This document shows positions 51,466 through 63,260 of a stretch of DNA of 64,000 bases, in pieces. Location: the NCBI GenBank assembly GCA_958510875.1, contig OY294067.1:150548962-150612961 (forward strand). The letters run 5' to 3'. Made by a program: the position numbers and the translations under genes. The notes under the pieces were generated by a model that saw only the letters and a program-made list of their open reading frames with translations, did no database searches and was not told the origin of the DNA. The DNA is from Endomychus coccineus (taxonomy: Eukaryota > Arthropoda > Insecta > Coleoptera > Endomychidae). Each line of letters opens with the position of its first letter. The first letter of the stretch is position 1.

Positions 51466-53822
51466 GAAATGACCAACATTTTTACAAAAAACATAAGAAA
51501 TATTATATTATTGCAAATATTTTCACCTTCTGGCATGTTTATTTATATTTTAAACTATTTTTCGTGACGCAGATATGAATTATTTGGAGATTATAATTAA
51601 ACTGATAAGTGACAAAACTTTACACTTGTATTTATTCACGCTGGAAAGTTTTCAAACTGTACCTTCAAATATTGATCGCTCTTCAAAGGAGTGTGATGTT
51701 TTTATCTACGAATTTCATTCAACGTGTACTCATTAGTGGTTTTCTTATGTACATACTCTTGCTAAAATGAGTGTCCCAGTTGCAATTATTTCACCGAAAA
51801 TATGAATATAAGCATCCGAAGTTGAATAACTGCGAATCAGAAGCTTATTCATTGAGTACTCGGAGATTTTCAAAAGCATGAAAAGATCTTCAAAAAGAGT
51901 TTTGTTTCCGTCGCTAGCAGGATGTTCCCGTCGCTAGCAGGAAAAACTAGAAATTTCAAGATCCTGTATCTCGAAAACGAAGTGATTTAGAGAAAAATTT
52001 TATATGGAAGACCCACCTTATTTTTCAACAAGAAATCACCCCCTGAATTTTTTCGCAGTTATTTATTTACACCCTGTATATTATTAATGTACAATGCTAT
52101 AATAATTGTTTCAATTGTTGTATTTGTTGAATAATTTTGATCAAATTTGAGTAAAAGCAGCTTCAAATCAACTACGATGTAAGAATTTTCGCTCTAGGGC
52201 TTTGCTTAACGATTTTAGAAATAGCTTAAGTAAATGCAATATACTCTTCTGGCTAAGTCGCGAAGAGTATAAAGACGGAGTTATGACCAGAATAAATACA
52301 GTCACATGCACTTTTCAAACATAAAACCAAAGTGAAGGTGATGATGTTTTTATCACTATTTCACATGAGCAAAATCCACCTGTAATTTCTCTCATTTCGG
52401 GTATTATCATTAAGCTGTTTTCGGTTTTCTTCAAAAGATTCACTATTTTGAATGATTACATGAGATCAAAAATGTAGCTTGAATTTTATCAAAAATTTCG
52501 GTAAAAAGCGATAAACAGATCGCTCTACGATGAAAATCAACATGAACGTTATAAGTTGGTGATAAGGTGCGACAACCACTATTTTCAACCCCTTCGAACT
52601 TAAATATCTTGAAAAATAAGCTCCCACATTGTGGCTCTTGACATTTTCCACGAATTGTTCTTCTTCGGGACCCGATAACTCAAAGATTACATGTCATGTT
52701 CAAATAACCAATTACTATCGGTCAGACTTGTTACCTGCATAAAAAATGGAATAATGATGTTTTAACGGAGATATAAATAATCTAAATTCGTTCCCAATAT
52801 TGTATTGTTCATCTTTGATTTGGCAACACATATTCTGGATATAACGTTACGATTGTACTGTTTGAAAATTTTCTACAACTAACATATATTTTTTCCACAA
52901 TTACCGGCCGAAGAGATGGTTTTCGAGGGTTGAAATGCAGAAATTTACCATGATTTTGATACGAATGATATGGTAACACATGTTCTATTTTTTCATAAGT
53001 TTCATATTTAGGGGTGATTTTCATCGCCAAAGCGCACATCGGGACTGGGACAAAAATGTTACACAGTGTGTACATAAAGGTCCTAATTCCAAATTTTCAT
53101 GAAAGTCGATAATGGTTCTCAAAATTCGGAGGTAATACCCCATTTTAACGTCGTTGCCTGTATAGTAGGCTTTTGGTCAAAGCATACATTGCAGTTTTTA
53201 TATGTATGGAAACCAAGGCACATAGAATTAGTCAGTGATCTGCCACTGACGCGTTTCTAGCCGCGATACATCGGTATATGGCCCGTCGTGGCGAGGTCAA
53301 TATTATCAGATAATGAGACACATATTTTGGGTACTGGTTTTATTTTATATTTTGAGGAGATTCATAATATATCACGATGAAGTAATCTATGCCTTGAATG
53401 TTGTAAATTTTCACCATGATGCGTACTATTTGTTAAGTATATTCTGAGATCCAAAAGCTGTTGTGCTGTTCTTTACAAAAATGTTGTGGTCTCCAATCTA
53501 TATATAGCTATCGATGAGTACGAAAGAATCCTTCTTATGCACGGAAAAACAGTTAGTGGATAAGGGTGATAATTTCGTAAGCTTGAAAAAGTAGGTAGTT
53601 AACTCCACATCCGCATGGTTGTTTATAGTAGTTTGTTGTCGAAAGTGAAAAAATTTTGTTCATTATACAAAAACGTGAAGATCTCGTATTCTGTGCATTT
53701 TGTATCATAGATATTAATATTTGAAAATCACTTCTTCAAAATGTTAATCGACTCGGGAATTGGGGTTTTGCAAATAGTGGAACAACATCGAATGAAGCGA
53801 GAGTATCACAGTTTCAAGTTTG
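51466..53822. other. Non-coding, no gene recognised
   Basis: 2.3 kb, AT-rich, only short frames. 52195-52265 is one arm of an inverted repeat whose partner is 54688-54755. A short direct repeat of 'cccgtcgctagcagg' is at 51908-51940. Confidence 0.5.
52195..52265. repeat. Inverted repeat arm (left)
   Basis: 'ttagaaatagcttaagtaaa' to 'cgaagagtata' is the reverse complement, with a few changes, of 54688-54755. The two may be ends of a ~2.56-kb foldback element or separate copies of a small repeat. Confidence 0.6.
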
Positions 53823-54290
53823 AAATCCTAATTTTTCAATTAAGTCCAAAGAATTTCTCACCGACAAACTTGGTGCCGCGTGGAAGTCGCTAAATTCTTC
53901 AAATAATCATTTCGCTATTTTATACGTTAGACAATTAATGTTTAAAATTATTGGTCTCATGGAATTTTCGGTTTATAAATCTTAAGTAAACAGTTTAGGA
54001 AGATTATGATTCGGAAGTCTGATTTTTTCTGTTTATTTATAGTATTATAGGTATCCTAATTTTCCAATTAAGTCTAAAGAATTTACACCGACAAACTTGG
54101 TGCCGCTTGGAAGTCGCTGAATTCTTTAACTAACCATATCGCTATTTATACGTTAGACAATTAATGTTTAAAATTATTGGTCTCATGGAATTTTTCGATT
54201 TATAAATCTTAGGTAAACAGTTTAGGAAGATTAGGATTCGGAAATCTGATTGTTTCTGTTCATTTATAGTATTCTAGGTATCCACTCTTC
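53823..54290 (+). repeat. Tandem duplication, ~228-bp unit
   Basis: Both units contain 'ccgacaaacttggtgccgc', 'acgttagacaattaatgttt' and 'aaacagtttaggaagatta' and end 'taggtatcc'. The unit boundary is near 54050. Identity is around 90% by eye. Confidence 0.88.
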
Positions 54291-55079
54291 TATAGTATAA
54301 TGTTATTTCTGGCTTAACATTAGATAGCAACATAAACATAGGAATAATTCACTACCTGACCCTCAATAAAATCGATCTTGTTTCCCTAGCAGCTACACGA
54401 GGTTTACAAGTTTACTAAGGTCTATTTTGAAGGGTCAGGTACTGGGTTATTCTTTCATGTTTCTATTTAATATTTAACTTAAAATATCACAGCGAAACAA
54501 AATTACAAATGGTACAAATTCAAATGGGTAATGATGTCGCAGAATACCTTGTCATATTTTAAAATTAACTGAAGCATGTACACGATTCTGAACTATCAAC
54601 CGTTCTTTGAATAATAACCAGGGAATGTCATTTCAAAGAATATTTCAAGATCTTAAATAATGAAACTTGAGTTTTGGCTAGTGTATCATTATACTCTTTG
54701 CAGACGAAGTCAGAAGAGTATATTGCATTTACTCAAGCTATTTCTAAAATCATTAAAAAAAATCCAAGAACAAAAATTTTCGAACTATAGTATTTTTCAT
54801 CGAATTTTGTGCAACTTCAAAAACTCCGTCTTCCTATCTGTTCGTCCCAAAATTTGTTAACACGATAACTCAAAAACGAAAGATCGTATTCAAATTTTGA
54901 GAAAAAATTGGATACTTGGAGACTAACCCGATTGTTTTTCAGAGATATCATGTAATAAACACACACTTTTCCGGAGGGTCAAAAATTTACGAAAAGCGTA
55001 ACTCTTAAAGTATACATTGAATCGATTCAAAACTTTCAAAGTAGATTTGAGTTATTTTAAGACTAATTTCAACCAAATT
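54291..55079. other. Non-coding, with inverted repeat arm at 54688-54755
   Basis: No gene recognised. 54688-54755 ('tatactctttgcagacgaag' to 'tatttctaaaatc') mirrors 52195-52265. Confidence 0.5.
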
Positions 55080-55400
55080 TCAACAAAAACACAAAGAAAA
55101 TATGTCGAATAGTAGTAATTTCAGTTCAAGCCTCAAGCCTGCCCTGAAGATGCCACCTGTAATGGTTGGCGAAACATCGGCATCAAGTCGAGCTTTTTCA
55201 ACAAAGAAAATAATTATCGAAGTAAACTTCAACTTTGATTGTACTCCAAATGTTGCTATGTTATACAACCCTCGTGGTCTATGGAATAGGAGACTGACTG
55301 TTATGCGACGGACACCCAGGAGTCGATTCCCAAAAGCGGAGAAATTCGGTTTTTGTACATTTTCTTCAAAACAAAATTAGTTTGAACAATATTTATTTGT
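55080..55400 (-). other. Possible Penelope-like or hammerhead-type remnant
   Basis: 55138-55176 reads 'ccctgaagatgccacctgta' then 'ggttggcgaaac' on plus, a short stem between CTGAAGA and CGAAAC boxes. This pattern is common near Penelope-like element ends and resembles a degenerate hammerhead core. The overlapping 92-codon plus frame is probably incidental. Weakly supported. Confidence 0.25.
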
Positions 55401-56029
55401 GTAAGTACAATGTATGATTTACGAATAATTTATTTATGTCATTATCTTTACACAAATGTGAAGAGAAATGTATAAAAATCATGACCAAATCAAATGAATT
55501 GTGAGGAGTAACTTTGTCACACTTCCTATTCATCCATTCTCCAAGCGGCAACACATTTATAGTTCTAATGTATAATTAATTGAATTAAGCCAATCATAAG
55601 AGGGAATCCTTCCCCTTCATACACCGGTAAATGAAGATTAGCTTAGAGAGAGTATTATTTGAGATAATAACTGTCTCCTCTATATCTAAAATCTTGAATA
55701 TGTTATATCACATTTCTATAAACAAAAGCAGGAACTCAAAATCGAAAAGTAGAAGTTAGGGTTTTGATCTCTGATAGCTGTACCAAACAAAGTGAGGATT
55801 ATTACTTTGTTCGAGCTGTAACTCTGCCAACATTGCTCCTGCAGAGATGAGTAAAAAAACTCATATCCTTCTTTGTTTATTCCTGGCCTTCAATTTTGGT
55901 CATGGCACTTTTTTCGAAAAAATTCAAGGTTGGCGTTCGAATACACGCTTTTACCATCGAAAAATTTACAACTTCAACCGAAAATAACTTATTTATGATG
56001 GAGTCTACAAAAGTAGAATTACAAATTTC
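55401..56029. other. Non-coding, nothing recognised
   Basis: AT-rich with short frames only; no repeat recognised. Confidence 0.45.
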
Positions 56030-56324
56030 AAAATATCCAACCTGAGAAGAGAATAAATCCAGACGTTGAGGGCAGGGCGGGTTGACGCCGGCAACTATTT
56101 CATGAGAGATCTTGTCACCTCAATGTTTTGTCAGGACCTTTTTGGAGGAGAATAACGAACAATTTCAACGAGAGATTTGAATTACTGAGCGTCGGGATGT
56201 GTTGATGGCGGCAGCTTTCTTATTAGCGAACATACCACGTCCATATTCAGAAGGATCGTTCTTGAATGAAGATAAGATAACGATGCCATCTAGAGTCTTG
56301 GGGCGGGTTGACGGTAGCAACTTC

Positions 56325-56545
56325 CATAGTCAAAGTATAAAGGTCTGCTGGAGCCTCCCTTCTACTCTTTTTAAAATTCGAGTGCAAGCTGATTGGTCGT
56401 TTATTTCGTTTATTTAATGTTATTGACGACGACGTAATATGATGTTGTTACGTGTAAGGCACGTGATTGGAGGAGCTAGGTGACGTCACCTAGCGCGAGA
56501 AACGATGGTAGGGAGGCTCCAGCAGACCTTTATACTTTAACTATG
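56325..56545. mobile_element. 221-bp MITE with ~38-bp terminal inverted repeats
   Basis: 'catagtcaaagtataaaggt' 'ctgctggagcctccct' at the left is mirrored at the right by 'agggaggctccagcagacct' 'ttatactttaactatg'. It interrupts a unit of the 120-bp array ('gcaacttc' lies on both sides). No coding capacity. A TA target duplication, as for Tc1/mariner-type MITEs, is possible but ambiguous. The interior has the palindrome 'aggtgacgtcacct'. Confidence 0.8.
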
Positions 56546-57290
56546 ACAACTTCCTCATAAGCGACATTGTCACCTTCATATTTGGTCAGAGCATTTTTGC
56601 AGGACAATAATGAACCATGCCATCAAGAGAACTGAATTATCTGGCGTCGAGAGAGGGTTGATGGAGGCAACTATTTCATAAAAGAACCTGTCACATTCAT
56701 ATTCTGTCAAAACGTTGGTAATAAACGCTTGTAATATCAACAATGTTATCGAGATCTTCAAATTGGAGCATCGAGGGCACCATTTTATTAGCGACCCTAA
56801 CACCTCCATATTTTGTTAGAACTTTTCCGAAACTCTCGATGGCATCGATAGTGATCCTCCTTTGAGAACGCTCCAAAAAATATGAAGGTGTCAGGTTCTC
56901 TCATAAGATAGTTGCCGCCCCCGAAATTCGGTAATTCAAATCTCTCTATTGCATCTTTTGCTATTTCCTTTCAAGACGTTCTGACGAGATATGAAGGTGT
57001 TAGGGTCGTTGATGGAAAAGTTGTCACCGTCAACCCGTCCTCAAACACTCGCTAATTTGAATCTCTTGATGACGTAGTTTGTTATTTTCCTTCAAGAAAT
57101 GTTTGTCATAAGGATATGGTCACAGGGTCTCTTATAAAATAGTTGCCGCCCTCAACCCGCCCCCGACGAAGGTCATTTGAAACCATCGATCGCATCGTTT
57201 ATTCTTCTACTTCCAGAACGCTCTTACAAAATATGAAGGTGGCAGGGCAATTCATAAGAAAAGTCGCTGTTCAACCCGCCCAAGATACTA

Positions 57291-57815
57291 GGTAATTTGC
57301 ATTTCACGATTGCATTGTTTATTCTTCTACTTCAAGAATCATGGAGGTGGCAGGATCTTTTATGAAATGGTTGCCGTCATTCTACTTCAAGAAGGCTTTG
57401 ACAGAATTTAAGGTCACAGGATATTGCAAATGTTTCCGCGTCAACCCTTTTGACGGCATCGTATATTATCCTCCTTCAGGAAAGTTCTGATAGAGCATGC
57501 CAAAATCGGCAAATGCCAAACTGATGAAATGTGCGTTTGGCACCCGAGGTAATTTGCATTTCACGATTGCATTGTTTATTCTTCTACTTCAAGAATGCCA
57601 TGCGGAATCATGGAGGTGGCAGGATCTTTTATGAAATGGTTGCCGTCATTCTACTTCAAGAAGGCTTTGACAGAATTTAAGGTCACAGGATATTGCAAAT
57701 GTTTCCGCCGTCAACCCTTTTGACGGCATCGTATATTATCCTCCTTCAGGAAAGTTCTGATAGAGCATGCCAAAATCGGCAAATGCCAAACTGATGAAAT
57801 GTGCGTTTGGCGCCC
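57291..57815 (+). repeat. Tandem duplication, ~257-bp unit
   Basis: 'aggtaatttgcatttcacga' begins both copies (about 57291 and 57548); both run to 'gatgaaatgtgcgtttggc'. The second has an extra 'gccatgcgga'-type insertion. They are nearly identical, so recent. Confidence 0.9.
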
Positions 57816-57912
57816 GAGATACGTGTCATTGAACGGTCACTTTGGCGCCCAAATATGAGAAGGGCGCCGAAAGTCCTGTTGTATGACAAAAGTCCCTTTG
57901 GCGCCGGGGGTC
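57805..57912. repeat. TTTGGCGCC repeat block
   Basis: Four TTTGGCGCC or GGGCGCCGAA cores in direct and inverted orientation within 110 bp, just before a (TA)n tract. No gene. Confidence 0.6.
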
Positions 57913-58018
<106 letters not shown>

Positions 58019-58159
58019 AACAAGTTTGAAGTTTCTTTGCCTAATTGGCCACTATCGTGTATGTAACTAAAGAGATATAGAATTAAATTTTCTGAATTAT
58101 GAAGATAACTTAGATAATTTAACATAGGATTATAAAGATGAATAAACGTAAAAGATTGA

Positions 58160-58231
58160 ACCATAGGCGGGATTCGAACCCACATTTCTGGATTTCTAGT
58201 CCAGGGTGTTTACCAATTACACCACTTCGGT
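58160..58231 (-). tRNA. tRNA-like gene, anticodon AGA, copy 9
   Basis: Same 72-nt sequence as copy 1. Confidence 0.6.
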
Positions 58232-58496
58232 CCTATATAATTAACCAGAACAATTCTCAGTCAGTTCTATTGAAATATATAAGAACCAGGGATGCTGTCA
58301 TTTGAATAAGAACTGTCAAGTAACTGCCAACCATAGCAGTACTAACCTACAATCCTTACTTCAAAAAACGACTGAACTTTAGATGAATATGCGTGAATAG
58401 TTGATCTATGGAAGGGCATCGAATCGCATTGTGTTCATCAATGATCTACTATCCTTTCAGAGGTTTATATTTACAAAAATATAAAAATCTAATAGG

Positions 58497-58568
58497 ACCG
58501 AAGTGGTGTAATTGGTAAACACCCTGGACTAGAAATCCAGAAATGTGGGTTCGAATCCCGCCTATGGT
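58497..58568 (+). tRNA. tRNA-like gene, anticodon AGA, copy 10
   Basis: Same 72-nt sequence as copy 1, opposite strand, preceded by 'tctaatagg' rather than 'tctaacagg'. Confidence 0.6.
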
Positions 58569-58662
58569 TCAATCTTTTACGTTTATTCATCTTTATAATC
58601 CTATGTTAAATTATCTAAGTTATCTTCATAATTCAGAAAATTTAATTCTATATCTCTTAAGT

Positions 58663-58742
<80 letters not shown>
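58663..58742. repeat. (TA)n microsatellite
   Basis: About 80 bp of TA with two TGTA interruptions. Confidence 0.93.
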
Positions 58743-58743
<1 letters not shown>

Positions 58744-60570
58744 CCTGCTATACATACGAAACCCATACTTTGACTATTTGCAGATGATATGGGCTCCATA
58801 TCGCCCTGCCATTCTAAATCATGTGTTTCGTCACAACACTGTACCAGACAAAATTTCATGAGGGCCCCACATATTCGTAATTTGTGTGATTTTGTATTCT
58901 TTAATTCAGCCGTGCGCCGAACAACTGGTGCGCTGCATCTGAGAGCGTTTATCGTATATTTTATATTTATTCCAACGATGATAAGAGGCCCATAAATCGT
59001 TCAACACTGTACTGGTTTTCGCCTCTTCAGAAATGTTTTGAACAGAAAGCACATACTGGCGTGAATTGTCATTTACTTTATTATTAAAAGCGTACCGATA
59101 GTGAAATAGAAATTGTCATAAATATTTTCTCATTTGATAGTTAAATAGTTATTTACCATCAATGGTGTAGAACGAGTGAGGTAACAAATCTCCAATTCTC
59201 AAATCAATTTGTAAGTAAATACACATAAGAACAATGTAGTGAAACTCTAACCTACACTTCTTCCAGTATAAAAGTGGCTTGCGAATTACAACGAGTTAAC
59301 AACAGTGGTTTTGTAATAGATTTCGCCCAGAAGAAAGAGTTGAGGTTGTTAATGAATATATAATTAATAGGGAACAAGATCAGTCAATACTAAACGACAT
59401 TCCGCCTTCAGATAACTCAGTGACAAATAATGCTGAAACGAGTATGTCAGAAAATAATCGAATTTGTAAAGTACGTATGTACAATTTGAACTTAAAATCA
59501 AACTTTATAGATTATTTTGCTTAGTGACAGTAGTTGGGAATATATACCTGACAGTCCAAGCATGTCTGATGTATCAATTTCTGTAAGTGATAAATTTGTT
59601 TCATTTGATTTATACAATGCAAGTTTGAGGTGTTTCTTCCATACTAACTTCTTTGAGATCAAATGTTTGAAAATATCGTGGAATAGGTCGATTCAAATGT
59701 TTTAAATGCATGTTTCTGATTCAAATATTTTATTCCAAAATCACCCCCGCACAGGGTAGCTATCCCCTTCAAAATGCAACAAGGCTCAAGTGATAGCTTA
59801 TTTTATAGGGAATTTCATTTTCTATAGAGCAGTTTGGTGAAATCAATCAGTTTTTGTGTAAAGTAAGTCTAAAATCTGTGCGATTTCAAGTGCCTCCCCT
59901 ACTAAAACCTGTATTGTAGAATATTTGAGAGATTCCTTGATTTTTATTTTTGATGAGGGATACTCCTGTTAAAAAAATGTAATCCCAGATTCTAACCCCT
60001 GTGCGGGGTAGCTACCCTCTTGACATGAGTCGACTGATAGCTCATTTGATAGGGATTTCTTTTGTCTATTAAATGATTCATAGAATTTTGAATTTGCTCC
60101 AAATGTTTTTAAGGGGGGTAGCTACTCCGCTCAGAGATTGGTATCTGGGGTGAAATTTTTACACTAAAATTGTGCTCCATCAAAAATAAAATTGGTGTTG
60201 CTGAGAATTACCTCATACCACGAAAGAGTTAGTACGGGGTTACACTTAAAATCGAACAGATTTTAGACTTACATTTCTCAAAAGCTATTGAGTAAATTCA
60301 AATTTTCAAAAAATCGATGGTGGAAGCCGTTACTCTATGGTGATTTATCATTTTGATTATATAAAAGAATAACTATTTTGTTTTAATACCACTTTTATTA
60401 ATAATAACATGAAAACGTAACTATAGTTTCAACACCGAAGTGCCATTATCAAACAATTAGAAAATTATGAAGAAACCGATGAAACAGTTCAAGTATAAAT
60501 AGAGTAGAGTAAAGTAGGGTTGAGATTAAGGGATCAACGGAAATTCCAAAAACAGGTAGATCCTAGGAAA
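58743..60570. other. Non-coding; diverged 'ggtagctacc' repeat
   Basis: No gene recognised. 59740-60130 has three diverged units around 'acccc.g..cggggtagctac' followed by 'gatagct.atttgataggg'. The frames near 59290-59700 are short and unrecognised. Confidence 0.5.
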
Positions 60571-60634
60571 GTACAGTATTACACAGTAAACATAGCAACA
60601 ATTTGTGAATCAGTGTGATTATAATTTAATATTC
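60571..60634 (+). repeat. Flank repeat, second copy at 63186-63249
   Basis: 'agtattacacagtaaacat' to 'attataatttaatattc' recurs at 63186-63249, on the other side of the Ty3-like derivative. It is part of a ~105-bp tandem repeat at the insertion site. Confidence 0.8.
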
Positions 60635-60774
60635 TGTAACGGAGCTTAAAATTTTGAAATATCATTTAATTTAGATCAGGCAGTAAATACGGATATTATA
60701 TGTAATCTCAGTTTGAACAGCTCATTATTTCAATAGATATGCGTGAGCTCCGAATGTATTTTCGTGATTGTCAC

Positions 60775-60930
60775 TTTTTTTTTCCGTTTTGGAAAAGAAG
60801 TTTTTGTGTTTCCGTTCCGAAGAAGATGTTTTGAGTTTTCTGTTTTGAAGAAGCAGTTTCAGTTTCCCGTTCCGAAGAAGAAGTGCAGTTTTCCATTCTG
60901 CAGAAGAATTTTCATTTTTTGTTCCAAGTA
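60775..60930 (+). repeat. GAAGAAG minisatellite, short copy
   Basis: About seven units of 'ttccgttccgaagaag' type, in the same orientation as at 9200 and 43745. Confidence 0.85.
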
Positions 60931-61102
60931 AGATATTGCTATTCCGCGAAGTTCCCGACGAAGGAAATCGAAGTTTTAACGTCAGGTTAGGGTATCTTAC
61001 CTTCGTATTTGATTTTTTTTTCTCGTGTGAATTCTCAGATGAGAATTGAAAAATGGAAGAATCATATTCTTTCATTTTTAACGGAACTTAGGGGGGGGGG
61101 GG

Positions 61103-63149
61103 TGTAACGAAGCTTAAAATTTTGAAATATCATTTAATTTAGATCAGGCAGTAAATACGGATATTACATGTAATGTCAGTTTGAACAGTTCATTATTTCA
61201 ATAGATATGCGTGAACTCCGAATGTGTATTCCGTGATTGTCACTTTTCTAAATTTCCGCAATTTTAAATGAGTGTGATTATTCAAATAAATGAATCAAAT
61301 TCATGTTCGTTTAACAATTGCATTCATTCCAATAAAATATGTTGCAGAAACAGGGGTCTGGCAAGTTAACGCATCAAACTTTGAACAGCCTTATGTATAA
61401 AAAGGGCGAACAACCAAAAAACTCCGATAACACTTGTTTATTGTGCCGGGGGGAACTACTGGAGCATCATGTGCGCGAATTTTAGATCTAGAAAGTAGCG
61501 TCACTTTTGAGCATTCTTCGGGACATAAGTAAAAAAACCCTCGGCACAAAATAAGGAATTGGTGGAGCGGACTTGACCAGAACCTCGGAAAACATATAAA
61601 AGCAGTGACCGATGAAAGATCGCTCTCTTTTGTGACTCTCTCTTTTGTGCCCTCTTTTGTGATTTTGATTTTCAATCAGTAGAGTTGCTCTTTGATGATT
61701 TTGATTTTCAAATAGTACCTACCGTTGAAGTGAGATTAACATAAGAATCAGAGTGAATTAATTATTCAGTTCAAGTCAGATTTAAATTGTGAATTAACAA
61801 TAGTTGCGTTTAAGTGAATTGTTATATAATGTAAATGATAGCTAAATAATTTATATTTTTGAGCATTACGATATAATGATTTCCGTAGTTTATGATTATT
61901 ATTGTGATTGGTAACCGTTTGTATGATATTTGAGATCCGTTGCTTTCGGTAATTTAAATTGTTATATTTGAGTTTATCCCGTCATAGGTCGGACCTGGCA
62001 CGATTTGAATTCGCATCTGAATTGAAATATCCAAGTAATTGAATGGTGTGTACAGAGTATGTATGTTTGAACGACAGGGGCGTATTTGGGTATATTTGTG
62101 CACGCTGTGATCTACCGGAAGTATAAGTATATCCTAGACGACCAAACCGCCAACGACTTGTGCACGCTGTGATCTACCGGAAGTAGAAGTTGGGGTACTT
62201 GTGTGATCGTAATAATCCCTTATTCGTATGAGAAGTCTTCGGCCGTGGATGTAGGGGTTATTGCAGATACGATAGTTAGGGTTTGTGCACGCTGTGATCT
62301 ACCGGAAGTATAAGCTCTGATTGTCCAGATTCTGAATCTGTAAAATGTACGAAATCTAACACTGTCTTACAATTACCGGGAACCCCGTTGATAGCTAATA
62401 CCAGGGTGGGTGTTATGACAGAATACAGTCAATTAGAGTAATTAACCGAAAATATCGTGAAATCTGATATCGTACGAGCGGAAAACTAGTGCAAGACAAT
62501 ATTTTCCGAACCGACCGAATTTTATAACCATTTAATATATCGTAGTGTGTTTTGAATATTATTGCTATCTAAATGATCTACCGTACACCGCTTATTACTC
62601 TAGGACCTGTGATTCGTATTTCCCGCAAATGACAACTGTCAATCATTTATCAACCGATTCCGTACCGTTGAATTGAATTTAAATACCGAACATATCGTAA
62701 AGTAGATATGTTGAAACAGTTTTCATATACCGTTTGAGCTACATTACATTTTCCGTCTGGGTGAATAATTTTTGTGAATAATACCGTTCAATTGCATTTA
62801 TATTGATGATTCTGGAAGTGTACTTGTTATAATTATTATATATTTTAATATTTGGAATTCCCCGTTTTATCAAATTATTTCTGCTCTATCTTCAAACGAG
62901 CTGAGTTTTAACCAGGTATCAATTGTAATTAAAGCCTACAATTTTGATACTCTTTTCTGCCCAATGGGCCCTGGTTTTACTTCACTGTAGCTACCCTAGG
63001 GACAAGGCTATCTATGGATAGCATAGTGACAAGCCTCGTGGAGAAGACCCTAGCAGAAGTCTTCTAAAAGGAGTAAACCTTTAGAAAAATCTGGCGCCCG
63101 AGGATTTGAAATAAACAGTTTACCGAAAAGTCGCAAGGTACTCGTCATA
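61103..63149 (+). repeat. Ty3-like 3' LTR (copy 2, 2047 bp)
   Basis: It starts TGTAACGAAGCTT after the polypurine tract. A TATA box 'acatataaaagcagtg' lies at about 61590, followed by CT-rich repeats, a good LTR promoter. Three 'taccggaagtataag'-type motifs occur at 62110-62315. It ends 'ggtactcgtcata' at 63149. Confidence 0.72.
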
Positions 63150-63185
63150 ATTCTAAGAATCATTTAAAGAGCGGTTTGAAAGACA

Positions 63186-63260
63186 TTACAGTATTACATA
63201 GTAAACAAGGTAACAATTTGTGAATTAGTGTGATTATAATTTAATATTCTAAGAATTATT
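63186..63260 (+). repeat. Tandem flank repeat next to Penelope-like element
   Basis: 'ttctaagaat.attttaagag' and 'cggtttgaaagaca' occur twice (63151 and 63248 onward), separated by the flank repeat also seen at 60571. Confidence 0.75.

Larger units (their letters stand above)
56030..57830. repeat. ~120-bp minisatellite/dispersed repeat array
   Basis: About a dozen diverged units of roughly 115-125 bp share 'gggcgggttga.ggcggcaac' cores, 'cataagagaacctgtcacc', 'ttcatattttgtca' and 'gatgccatcgagag'. Orientation changes near 56,800, where the complementary form ('gttgccgccctcaacccgcc') takes over. This gives the array an internal inversion. Confidence 0.75.
60635..63149 (+). mobile_element. Ty3-like LTR derivative (2515 bp), internally deleted
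   Basis: ATTC at 60631-60634 and 63150-63153 is a 4-bp target duplication. It begins TGTAACGGAGCTT with about 140 bp of 5' LTR, jumps to GAAGAAG minisatellite (60775-60930), then the 3' leader, a G-rich polypurine tract (61088-61102) and a full LTR (61103-63149). Gag and pol are gone. Same family as 7297-10307 plus 43745-45648. Confidence 0.78.

Noticed and set aside
55102..55380. 92-codon plus ORF
   Set aside because: Short, no family likeness, and overlaps a stem-loop-like repeat remnant; probably incidental.
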